Shown here piece after piece: positions 1 through 5,470 of a stretch of DNA of 7,486 nucleotides (positions are counted from its first letter, which is position 1; the number at the start of each line of letters is the position of its first letter). This stretch comes from Clostridiaceae bacterium (lineage in GTDB: Bacteria > Bacillota > Clostridia > Acetivibrionales > DTU013), in NCBI GenBank assembly GCA_012799845.1, contig JAAZKL010000097.1, forward strand, positions 1-7,486, in the 5' to 3' direction. A program made the translations under genes and the position numbers. A model generated the notes under the pieces. It saw nothing but the letters and a program-made list of their open reading frames with translations. It did not search any database and had not been told where the DNA came from.

Positions 1-540
1 CGTGTCCCATGCAGCCAGTTCCTTATAGTCTCCGCACTCTACATACAGCTTTCTGGTCGCATCCATAAACAGGACGTCTCCCTCTTCCTCCAGCCTGTTC
101 ACTTCCACGACCAGGTCATGCAGCTTCGAGGACTTGCGGAAGTTGCAGAATTCGTCCAGGGCTGTCTTCAATGCGTTGCAGCATTTTACGATGACATCTG
201 TCATTTTCATGGCATGATCGGTTACCTTGCTGATATTGAACATGTACATCCGCATGAGCACGTCCTCTATCGTATCGGTAACCGTATCGATAGAGTCGGC
301 CAGCGCCATTATATCTTCCCGGTCTATGGGAGTTATGAATTCCCTGGCCAGTTTCCTGATCATCCTGTGCCGCGCTTCATCGCCGCTGTGCTCTATTTCG
401 TGCATCTCCTTCATTTTTTGGGGCAGCATTTCAGCATTGTAATCGTTCACTATCTCCTTAAGCAGATCCGCTGCTTTGCATGAATAACCGACCAGTTCGA
501 CAAATGTGTCGAAATAGTTTTCTCCTTTTTTCTTTGACAT
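1..540 (-). CDS. DUF47 family (PhoU-like) protein, Pit accessory, 3'-truncated by window edge
   Basis: An open frame begins with ATG at 540 and runs 180 codons to the left edge with no stop, so the C-terminus is missing; family members are usually a little over 200 residues. The predicted protein is soluble and all-helical. It shows the PhoU-like metal-binding style of acidic clusters: EIEHSGDE (about 48-55), ITPIDREDIMALADSID (69-85) and NRLEEEGDVLFMDATRK (148-164). DUF47 proteins are known as companions of Pit-type phosphate transporters and are thought to modulate their activity at the inner face of the membrane. Here the gene lies 48 nt downstream of pit on the same strand, with a GAGGATG-like ribosome site just before the ATG, so it is probably cotranscribed. 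Family assignment is secure; the regulatory role is inferred from the family and the neighbour. Confidence 0.9.
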   Translation of the reverse strand, partial: MSKKKGENYFDTFVELVGYSCKAADLLKEIVNDYNAEMLPQKMKEMHEIEHSGDEARHRMIRKLAREFITPIDREDIMALADSIDTVTDTIEDVLMRMYMFNISKVTDHAMKMTDVIVKCCNALKTALDEFCNFRKSSKLHDLVVEVNRLEEEGDVLFMDATRKLYVECGDYKELAAWDT

Positions 541-588
541 TTCAGATCATCCTCATCAACAATATTTTAAAAGCCAGAGTATCATAAT

Positions 589-1641
589 TTAAAATATCTT
601 CATAAACAGTGAAGCCATCAAAAATCCTATCAGTCCGCAGCCCGGGAATGTCATGATCCATGCCGTCAGCATCTCCTTTACGACACCCCAGTTGACGGAA
701 GATATCCTCCTGGCCGCACCCACTCCCATGATAGCCGTCGTCTTCGTATGCGTCGTGCTGACAGGCAGTCCTAAGTAATTCGCGGTCAGCAGGCTCAAAG
801 TCCCCACTATGTCTGCGGAGAAGCCCTGGTACGTCTCCAGCTTGACCATATCCATGCCGACTGACTTTATGATCCTCATGCCGCCAACAGATGTGCCGAG
901 TGCCATTACTGCGGAACAAAGCACGATCAGCCACAGCGGTATGATGAAAGTGGTGACGTTCGCCTGTCCCTGCGCAAGGAACACGCCCAGCATGAACACT
1001 CCCATGAACTTCTGTCCGTCCTGTGCCCCATGCATGAATGCCATTCCCGCGGCGCCGGCTATCTGGGCATATTTGAAAAATGAATATGTCCTCCTTCTGT
1101 TGAAGCCCCTGAATATGAATTCGACAAGCTTCACAATCAGCACTCCTCCGACAAATCCCATCACGACCGAAAGGAAAAGCCCGTAAATCACCTTGACCCA
1201 TTCGTTCGGATTGATGCCGGTTATGCCGCGCTGAAGCGCTATGGCGGCTCCGGATATGCCTGCGATCAGCGCATGGCTTTCGCTGGTTGGGATGCCGAAC
1301 CACCATGCGGCCGTTGCCCAGAGGACGATGGCAACAAGGGCTGCGCACAGGGCTACAAGCGCTTCGTGGCTGTCTCCCCTGAAATCGACCATTTTGTAGA
1401 TCGTTTCGGCAACCTTTGAGTTTATCAGTGTCATGACAAGAACTCCAAGAAAATTGAAAACAGCGGCCATGACAATGGCAGGCCTGGGTCCCAGCGACCG
1501 CGTCGAGATGCATGTGGCGATAGCATTGGGGGCGTCTGTCCATCCGTTTACCAGGATGACGCCCAGGGTCAGCAGTACGATCACCATCAATGCCGGATTA
1601 GTAACCAGTTGGCTCAAGAAATCAGTAAGTGTAACAGTCAT
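589..1641 (-). CDS. pit: PiT family inorganic phosphate transporter
   Basis: A 350-residue polytopic membrane protein that carries phosphate across the cytoplasmic membrane, by family knowledge as a metal-phosphate/cation symporter. Both halves of the internally duplicated PiT signature are visible: GWTDAPNAIAT at about 33-43 and HGAQDGQKFMG at about 204-214. Conserved GIPTSESHALI (117-127) and GLPVSTTHTKT (291-301) loops also pair up between the halves. A charged cytoplasmic loop (FRGFNRRRTYSFFK, about 177-190) separates the two halves. The asparagine of the usual GxND signature is Thr in the first copy and Gln in the second. I recall this as the pattern of a clostridial subgroup and do not read it as loss of function. 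The length is short, typical of bacterial PiT lacking the long central loop. An AGGAAAG sequence 10 nt before the ATG is a plausible ribosome site. The DUF47 gene follows in the same unit. Confidence 0.95.
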   Translation of the reverse strand: MTVTLTDFLSQLVTNPALMVIVLLTLGVILVNGWTDAPNAIATCISTRSLGPRPAIVMAAVFNFLGVLVMTLINSKVAETIYKMVDFRGDSHEALVALCAALVAIVLWATAAWWFGIPTSESHALIAGISGAAIALQRGITGINPNEWVKVIYGLFLSVVMGFVGGVLIVKLVEFIFRGFNRRRTYSFFKYAQIAGAAGMAFMHGAQDGQKFMGVFMLGVFLAQGQANVTTFIIPLWLIVLCSAVMALGTSVGGMRIIKSVGMDMVKLETYQGFSADIVGTLSLLTANYLGLPVSTTHTKTTAIMGVGAARRISSVNWGVVKEMLTAWIMTFPGCGLIGFLMASLFMKIF

Positions 1642-1703
1642 TGTCCATCAACTTTCCTGATAAATATTATGTATATTAAATATGTACATTATCAAACGTT
1701 TTT

Positions 1704-1732
1704 AGCATACCATGTTTTTTAAAAGCGGACAA
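1704..1732 (-). promoter_or_regulatory. possible promoter of pit-DUF47
   Basis: On the minus strand, TTGTCC (1732-1727), a 17-nt spacer and TATGCT (1709-1704) preceded by a TGn extended -10 element would start transcription near 1697, about 55 nt before the pit ATG. Each hexamer matches the vegetative consensus at only four of six positions. The surrounding DNA is very AT-rich, so chance matches are likely. I see no convincing Pho box. Tentative. Confidence 0.35.
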
Positions 1733-1762
1733 TATACAGTACATATATTATCCAATTATCGA

Positions 1763-1779
1763 TGATTTATTATAAATCA
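1763..1779. repeat. 17-bp AT-rich palindrome between pit and bioY
   Basis: TGATTTA (1763-1769) and TAAATCA (1773-1779) are perfect 7-bp inverted arms around a 3-bp centre. It lies upstream of the possible pit promoter, in the divergent region between pit and bioY. It could be a regulator binding site or simply AT-rich chance. No regulator family is recognised. Confidence 0.35.
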
Positions 1780-1874
1780 GCACTGTTTTCCGCCATTTTT
1801 TCAGTTAATTTCACCAAAATAGGAGCTGGTTCGACATTGGTACGCGTATTGAGCTGAATTGCGTTTTCAGAGTA

Positions 1875-1906
1875 TTGTCAACCTATTCAGTGTATGCGGT
1901 TGACAA
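1875..1906 (+). promoter_or_regulatory. BirA (biotin repressor) operator of bioY
   Basis: TTGTCAACC (1875-1883) and GGTTGACAA (1898-1906) are perfect inverted 9-bp arms separated by 14 bp. This matches the known architecture of operators for BirA, the bifunctional biotin-protein ligase/repressor, in Gram-positive bacteria. It lies 82 nt upstream of bioY, a standard BirA-regulon gene. The right arm contains the TTGACA -35 box of the bioY promoter, so a bound BirA-biotinyl-AMP dimer would block RNA polymerase and shut biotin uptake down when biotin is plentiful. The site is seen directly; identity of the regulator follows from the known consensus and the target gene. birA itself is not in the window. 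Confidence 0.9.
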
Positions 1907-1928
1907 TTTGGCGTTTTGTGCTTAAAAT
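1900..1928 (+). promoter_or_regulatory. promoter of bioY
   Basis: TTGACA (1900-1905), a 17-nt spacer and TAAAAT (1923-1928) give a near-perfect vegetative (sigma-A type) promoter, with a predicted start near 1935 and a leader of about 54 nt before the bioY ATG at 1989. The -35 box lies inside the right arm of the BirA operator, so operator occupancy and polymerase binding should be mutually exclusive. Confidence 0.85.
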
Positions 1929-1988
1929 AGCAATTGGCCGTGGAATAAACATAAGAATCGGTTTTTTATAACTGAAAGGAAGAATGAC

Positions 1989-2600
1989 ATGAGAACCGAC
2001 ATTAAGACTGACATGAAGAGCAACACAAAGAGCACCACCAGGTTGACTGTGAGGCAGCTGATGCTCGTATCGCTTTTTGCTGCGCTGATGGCCGCAGGAG
2101 CATATATAAGGATACCTTTCCCGCTTCTGCCCGTAACCCTGCAGACTTTTTTCTGCGCTCTTTCCGGACTGATCCTCGGTGCCAAGCCGGCGGTCTTGTC
2201 CATGACAGTTTACATGTGTCTTGGTCTTGCCGGCCTGCCGGTATTTGCCAGCGGCGGCGGGCTTGCTTCGGTTTTCGAAAAATCGTTCGGTTTTATCATC
2301 GGCTTTATTGCAGGAGCATATGTTATCGGCCGGATTTCGGCAAGATCCGGAAAACCGACGCCTGCGAACAACCTGAAAGCATTGCTGCCTGGCCTTCTTG
2401 CGATTTATATCCCCGGCATTGCCCACATGCTCCTGATAATCCGCATTTACCTGGGAAATAAGCAGGCGGGCCTCCTGATGGTCATTTCGGGAAATCTGCC
2501 ATATCTGATAAAGGACGCCGTCCTTTTTGCCATAATAGCCTTCGCAGGCGCATCTCTGCTTCCGGTCGTAAGGAAAGCAATGTCTAGTAGAGCCGGTTGA
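1989..2600 (+). CDS. bioY: BioY family biotin ECF transporter S component
   Basis: A 203-residue hydrophobic protein with about six membrane segments after a polar, Lys/Thr-rich N-terminal tail (residues 1-20). Family hallmarks are GAYIRIPFPLLPVTLQT (37-53), the following SGLILGAKPAVLS segment, and GLAGLPVFASGGGLASVF (79-96) leading into GFIIGFIAGA. BioY is the membrane substrate-binding subunit of energy-coupling-factor transporters and captures biotin. No EcfT or EcfA genes are nearby, so it would either share a housekeeping ECF module encoded elsewhere or act alone. An AAAGGAAG ribosome site (1975-1982) lies 6 nt before the chosen ATG. The BirA operator and strong promoter directly upstream support both the identity and biotin-controlled expression. 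The last 17 bp overlap the convergent zinc-finger gene, and no clear terminator follows. Confidence 0.95.
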   Translation: MRTDIKTDMKSNTKSTTRLTVRQLMLVSLFAALMAAGAYIRIPFPLLPVTLQTFFCALSGLILGAKPAVLSMTVYMCLGLAGLPVFASGGGLASVFEKSFGFIIGFIAGAYVIGRISARSGKPTPANNLKALLPGLLAIYIPGIAHMLLIIRIYLGNKQAGLLMVISGNLPYLIKDAVLFAIIAFAGASLLPVVRKAMSSRAG

Positions 2601-2826
2601 CCATGTCATCGAAGTTGAACAGGATCCTCTTTTCGTCCAGTCTCCTGTCCTGTATATACCTGAAGACACTCTGCGTCTCTTTTGACAAAAAAGTCTCATT
2701 GCAGTTGTCACAGTAATAGACAGGAGCATTGGTCACCGTTATCATTTTGCCTCTTACTCTCTTTTGCGCATTGATATTGTGGATCGTTGTATTTCCGTCG
2801 CAGAACATGCATCTGACAGCTCTCAT
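2584..2826 (-). CDS. YgiT-type zinc finger protein (small, orphan)
   Basis: An 80-residue protein with two CxxC knuckles, CMFC (residues 6-9) and CDNC (39-42). They are separated by a beta-rich stretch ending in VTNAPVYYCDNCNETFLS, the layout of the YgiT/MqsA N-terminal zinc-binding domain. The C-terminal third (ETQSVFRYIQDRRLDEKRILFN) looks helical and basic. It is too short to hold the helix-turn-helix DNA-binding domain of full MqsA antitoxins. In other genomes such short proteins often sit beside a small toxin-like gene; here none is adjacent. The gene starts 19 nt after the stop of the CapA-like gene on the same strand, with a strong AAAGGAG site 6 nt before its ATG, so it is probably the second gene of that unit. 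The stop lies inside the 3' end of bioY. The fold family is fairly sure; its function is unknown. Confidence 0.8.
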   Translation of the reverse strand: MRAVRCMFCDGNTTIHNINAQKRVRGKMITVTNAPVYYCDNCNETFLSKETQSVFRYIQDRRLDEKRILFNFDDMVNRLY

Positions 2827-2845
2827 TTCTTACTCCTTTGTACGG

Positions 2846-4153
2846 TTATTTGTATATAAGAACATCGTTCACGACTTCAGGTTCAGTTCCGAGCCTGCGG
2901 CTGAGGTCCACCTGCCTGGCCAGTATTTCGGCCGCATCTCTGTCCGTCTGGACTTCCACATATGATTTTTTCAGGATCCTCACAGGTACAGCCGACAACC
3001 CGACCAACTCAGAGCCTTTGTATTGCATATCGACAATGAACGACTCCATATTTTCAGACTCGTTTTGATCGAACAGTATATTTCCCAGGCTGTACAGAAT
3101 CGGCTTGCCCTTGTATATTTCGATCCCATGGAACTGGTGGGGATGATGCCCGAGTATGATATCAGCGCCATCATCTATCAGGGTGTGGGCGAACTCCACC
3201 TGTTCATCGGTCACCCTGAAGCTCTCCTCTATTCCCCAATGCAGTGAAACAGCAAGCAGGTCGACCTGGCCGCGGTTCTTTTGTATATCTTCCCTTATTG
3301 TTTCCAGTTTTCTCGGCACGACGCCGGATTTTTCCGGACCCGCCGCAAATGACAGGTAAGGATTGCCGGCAAAGACGATCTCAGCCATATCCGTATATGC
3401 CAGCAGGCCGATTTTGATCCCGTTTTTCTCTATGACAGCCATCTTCCTTGCTTCATCTATATTCCTGCCGCCGCCGGCATGCACTATGCCGTGCTGGTCC
3501 AGGAGTTCCATGGTGTCGAACAGGCCTTTTTCATAATAATCCATGATATGGTTGTTGGACAGGCTCAGCAGGTTGAACCCGGCGCTTGTCAGCGCCGTGA
3601 CGGATTCAGGTTCTCCTTTGAGTACTATTTTGCCGGTCTTGGAAAGTCCCTTGTCGCTTGATGTCAGGGGACATTCAAGATTCCCGAACACTATGTCGCC
3701 CTGCTCCAGCAGATTCCTCACTTTAGCGAATGCCGATTCGTATCCGCCGCCGTTTTTCTTTATCCAATACTCGACTCCCCTGCCGAGCATAATATCGCCG
3801 ACCGCAATAAACCTGAGTTCAGGGACCTCAGGTTCTTCGGGCTCCCCGGGCTCTTCAGGTCCGTCAGATCCTGCGGCTCCTCCGCCTGTTTGCCCGCTGC
3901 CGGGTCCTGCAGTATTTTCCGGTACTTCGCCCAATCCCTGTCCGTTTCCCGCCGCGGAACCGCTGTCATCCTCCTGCATGCTGCCCGGGATAGTTCCTTC
4001 GGCCTGGCCGCTTTCCTCTATCTCTCCGGGGGACGTTTCCCGCAATGCCTGCCTTTCCCTGTATGCCTCGCTGTTGTAAAGGACCGCAGTTGTAATACCC
4101 GCAGCGGCAAGTATCAGCAGCGCTGCGGCGGTTAAAATCCTGATCTTCTTCAT
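2846..4153 (-). CDS. CapA family protein (PGA_cap metallophosphatase fold), membrane-anchored
   Basis: A 435-residue protein. Residues 1-25 (MKKIRIL followed by an Ala/Leu/Ile-rich run) form an N-terminal membrane anchor or signal. Residues about 30-112 are a low-complexity Gly/Pro/Glu/Ser linker. From about 113 the PGA_cap domain follows, with calcineurin-like metal motifs AVGDIMLGRG (117-126), GNLECPLTS (157-165), LSNNHIMDYYEKG (198-210), SLHWG (303-307), GHHPHQFHGIEIYKGKPI (335-352) and YSLGNILFDQ (354-363). Relatives include CapA/PgsA, needed for poly-gamma-glutamate capsule synthesis, but most members have no proven substrate and no capsule synthase genes lie here. It probably acts outside the membrane. 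I chose ATG 4153 because GGGAGAGG lies just before it. An in-frame ATG at 4177 lacks such a site and falls at the predicted transcription start. The zinc-finger gene follows at 19 nt. Confidence 0.9.
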   Translation of the reverse strand: MKKIRILTAAALLILAAAGITTAVLYNSEAYRERQALRETSPGEIEESGQAEGTIPGSMQEDDSGSAAGNGQGLGEVPENTAGPGSGQTGGGAAGSDGPEEPGEPEEPEVPELRFIAVGDIMLGRGVEYWIKKNGGGYESAFAKVRNLLEQGDIVFGNLECPLTSSDKGLSKTGKIVLKGEPESVTALTSAGFNLLSLSNNHIMDYYEKGLFDTMELLDQHGIVHAGGGRNIDEARKMAVIEKNGIKIGLLAYTDMAEIVFAGNPYLSFAAGPEKSGVVPRKLETIREDIQKNRGQVDLLAVSLHWGIEESFRVTDEQVEFAHTLIDDGADIILGHHPHQFHGIEIYKGKPILYSLGNILFDQNESENMESFIVDMQYKGSELVGLSAVPVRILKKSYVEVQTDRDAAEILARQVDLSRRLGTEPEVVNDVLIYK

Positions 4154-4182
4154 AATCCTCTCCCGTAAAGTTGTCATAAACT

Positions 4183-4211
4183 ATGATAGCACTTATTATG
4201 TGGTCTGTCAC
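4183..4211 (-). promoter_or_regulatory. promoter of the CapA-like/zinc-finger unit
   Basis: On the minus strand, GTGACA (4211-4206), a 17-nt spacer and TATCAT (4188-4183) each match the vegetative consensus at five of six positions. The start would be near 4176, giving a leader of about 23 nt before the ATG at 4153. It lies downstream of the minus-strand terminator at 4243-4272, which argues that the CapA-like gene has its own promoter and does not depend on read-through from the upstream short transcript. Confidence 0.7.
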
Positions 4212-4242
4212 CCCGGAATGAGTGCGGCTTTCGTCAACATGC

Positions 4243-4272
4243 AAAAAAAGCTGTATGCTCGGAGCATACAGC
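4243..4272 (-). terminator. intrinsic terminator, minus strand, between YmaF-family and CapA-like genes
   Basis: GCTGTATGCTC and GAGCATACAGC are perfect inverted arms (4272-4250, effectively a 9-bp stem with a 5-nt loop), followed on the minus strand by seven T (4249-4243). There is no T run on the plus-strand side, so it is directional. The nearest minus-strand gene upstream is more than 650 bp away and already has its own terminator at 4855-4891, so this one must serve something starting in between. Confidence 0.85.
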
Positions 4273-4332
4273 AGGCAATAAGGGGTCAGTCGTCAGTTTT
4301 TCCGGGCCGCACCGTATTGCAAGCGGTCCCTT
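4243..4332 (-). ncRNA. candidate small RNA or leader RNA, about 90 nt
   Basis: A minus-strand interval bounded by a promoter-like sequence (4366-4339) and an intrinsic terminator (4272-4243), with no ORF that has a ribosome site. It can fold internally. GGGACCGC (4330-4323) pairs with GCGGCCC (4310-4304) leaving one bulged A and a 12-nt loop. Alternatively AUAAGGG (4334-4328) can close against CCCUUAU (4284-4278); both use the same GGG, so the two folds exclude each other. A direct repeat ACUGAC-G-ACUGAC lies between. I do not recognise a riboswitch, T-box, SRP or 6S consensus. It ends 90 nt upstream of the CapA-like start, so it could be a free-standing small RNA or an attenuated leader. Its existence is inferred from signals, not from homology. 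Confidence 0.5.
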
Positions 4333-4338
4333 ATATGG

Positions 4339-4366
4339 ATTATAATGTCTATTGCAGACCATTCAA
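4339..4366 (-). promoter_or_regulatory. putative promoter of the candidate small RNA
   Basis: On the minus strand, TTGAAT (4366-4361), a 16-nt spacer and a perfect TATAAT (4344-4339) predict a start near 4332. The spacer carries an imperfect dyad, AATGGTCT / AGAC-ATT (4363-4344), that could be an operator. The -10 region is itself palindromic (ATTATAAT). On the plus strand it could pair with TTGCAA (4317-4322, 18-nt spacer, TATAAT 4341-4346) to give a promoter towards the YmaF-family gene, so direction is not fully settled. Confidence 0.5.
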
Positions 4367-4381
4367 TAATTACCACTCTTT

Positions 4382-4410
4382 TTGACTGACAAACAAAAAA
4401 TTAGCAGAAT
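4382..4410 (+). promoter_or_regulatory. possible promoter of the YmaF-family gene
   Basis: TTGACT (4382-4387), a 17-nt spacer and CAGAAT (4405-4410) would start near 4417, about 55 nt before the ATG at 4473. The -35 box is good and the -10 box is weak. The alternative TTGCAA-N18-TATAAT at 4317-4346 on the same strand is equally possible. Confidence 0.35.
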
Positions 4411-4472
4411 ATACAACTAATATTTGAATACGGAAATTCGCAACATAATAAGCACATGACATGGAGGCTTAT

Positions 4473-4793
4473 ATGAGATCACACATACACAAATTCAAAT
4501 TTGACTGCAGACTTGCAAACGGCCACAACCACAGGCTGCTTGGGTATGCGGGCGGAATGGTGGGCATAGGCAGCTTCCATTTTCACTTTTATTACGGTGT
4601 TTCATCATACCGCAACCATACCCATTATTTCTGCGGCGTGACGGGAATGCCCAGGAAAACTGAAAACGGCCATATCCACAAGATGGAAGGCGTACTGGAA
4701 TATAATGATATGCATGAACATATATACAAGGGACATACATCTGAGGAGATATCATATATCCCTTCCTCCCAGGTCATAGGTTTTGTACGCTGA
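4473..4793 (+). CDS. YmaF family protein, histidine-rich
   Basis: A 106-residue protein with no signal peptide or membrane segment. It carries six HxH pairs at residues 4/6, 18/20, 36/38, 49/51, 67/69 and 81/83, several within the family-type context GH-x-H and H-x-H-x-F/Y, for example NGHNHR, SFHFHF, NHTHYFCGVTG and NGHIHKMEG. This matches the repetitive histidine pattern of the YmaF family first named in Bacillus subtilis, whose function is not established. The histidine pairs suggest divalent metal binding, which is inference. The start at 4473 is chosen over the in-frame ATG at 4461 because GGAGG (4463-4467) sits 5 nt before it. The gene stands alone, divergent from the CapA-like unit and convergent with the oxidoreductase operon, and no plus-strand terminator is evident after it. 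Confidence 0.85.
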   Translation: MRSHIHKFKFDCRLANGHNHRLLGYAGGMVGIGSFHFHFYYGVSSYRNHTHYFCGVTGMPRKTENGHIHKMEGVLEYNDMHEHIYKGHTSEEISYIPSSQVIGFVR

Positions 4794-4854
4794 CTTATCC
4801 GGTCTGAAGTTTTAACATCGGCCAGGAAGCGCTATCTGCTTTGGTCGTGATATG

Positions 4855-4891
4855 AAAAAGACCCGGCAAACGAATATCCCGTCTGCGGGTC
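4855..4891 (-). terminator. intrinsic terminator of the 2-oxoacid oxidoreductase operon
   Basis: On the minus strand GACCCGCAGACG pairs with CGTTTG-C-CGGGTC: a 12-bp stem with one G-U pair, one bulged C and a 7-nt loop (4891-4860). Five T follow (4859-4855). It begins about 42 nt after the stop of the gamma-subunit gene, where the end of that operon is expected. The remaining bases between the YmaF-family gene and this operon (4794-4854) show nothing recognisable. Confidence 0.85.
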
Positions 4892-4933
4892 CTGTACTGT
4901 TTACATCTTTCCGTTCCGGATCTGCCTGCCTTA

Positions 4934-5467
4934 TCAGTAATCCATCCCGATCCTCAGCGCCTTCATTTCCTCAGGGATCAGATAATGCTTCCTCTCAGGC
5001 AGTACCTTTTTGAGTCCGCCTTCGAAATTCCCGGCTGTAACGACTCCTGTTTCCTTTATGAGCTTGCCCAGCATTATTACGTTTGCGAATGCCAGGTTTC
5101 CCATTTCGGAAGCTATCTGTGTGGCCGGTATCGTAAATACCCTGATATCTGTCCTGACCGGGTCCCTGTTTATCAATGAACTGTCGATCAGCAATATACC
5201 GCCGGGCTCCAGGTAACTCTCGAACTTGTCCAGCGACGGCCTGTTCATGGCCATTACGACAGTTGCGCTGTTCAGTATCGGCGAGCCTATGGGTTCGTCA
5301 GACACGATGACATGGCAGTTGGAAGTGCCTCCGCGCATTTCCGGGCCATAGGACGGAAGGAATGAAACGTGCCTGCCCTCCAGTATGCCTGCATATGCGA
5401 TAAGTTTTCCGGCCGCCTGTATTCCCTGACCGCCAAAACCTGCAAATATCATATCTGTCTGCGCCAT
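4934..5467 (-). CDS. 2-oxoacid:ferredoxin oxidoreductase, gamma subunit
   Basis: A 177-residue protein matching the gamma (POR_G/KorC type) domain of 2-oxoacid oxidoreductases. It has the nucleotide-fold loop GFGGQG at 10-15, then SYGPEMRGGTSNCHVIVS (39-56), SPILNSATVVMAMNRPSLDKF and a late GNLAFANVIMLG segment. With the alpha, beta and ferredoxin subunits it forms the complex that oxidatively decarboxylates a 2-oxoacid to an acyl-CoA with reduction of ferredoxin in the cytoplasm. It starts 3 nt after the beta stop, and its GGAGGTG ribosome site overlaps the last beta codons, so translation is probably coupled. It is the last gene of the operon, followed by the terminator at 4855-4891. Full length for the family. 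Substrate cannot be told from this subunit. Confidence 0.92.
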   Translation of the reverse strand: MAQTDMIFAGFGGQGIQAAGKLIAYAGILEGRHVSFLPSYGPEMRGGTSNCHVIVSDEPIGSPILNSATVVMAMNRPSLDKFESYLEPGGILLIDSSLINRDPVRTDIRVFTIPATQIASEMGNLAFANVIMLGKLIKETGVVTAGNFEGGLKKVLPERKHYLIPEEMKALRIGMDY

Positions 5468-5470
5468 ATG

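Noticed and set aside
118..483. A 121-codon plus-strand frame at the left edge
   Set aside because: It is opposite the DUF47 gene, which is strongly supported by sequence and by its position after pit.
542..1543. A 333-codon minus-strand open frame inside pit
   Set aside because: It is the shifted frame of pit; the translation is polar and Arg/His/Gly-rich and resembles no protein, whereas the other frame gives a full PiT transporter.
1887..2729. A 280-codon minus-strand open frame across bioY and the zinc-finger gene
   Set aside because: It is antisense to bioY and in a shifted frame of the zinc-finger gene, with an Arg/Lys/Cys-rich translation lacking domains, and it would run through the BirA operator.
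3543..4079. A 178-codon plus-strand frame opposite the CapA-like gene, Pro/Ser-rich
   Set aside because: The Pro/Ser run is only the complement of the Gly/Glu/Pro linker of the CapA-like gene; no start signal supports it.
4153..4177. Upstream in-frame ATG (4177) as the start of the CapA-like protein
   Set aside because: It lacks a ribosome site and falls at the predicted transcription start; ATG 4153 has GGGAGAGG and begins a typical MKK signal/anchor.
4243..4332. Assignment of the candidate RNA to guanidine, fluoride, preQ1, SAM, T-box or SRP RNA classes
   Set aside because: The defining conserved sequences of those classes, as I remember them, are not present; the similarity is limited to short GC runs.
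4495..4755. An 86-codon minus-strand frame as the gene served by the terminator at 4243-4272
   Set aside because: It is antisense to the well-supported YmaF-family gene, has a composition unlike a real protein, and the promoter-like sequence at 4339-4366 lies downstream of it.
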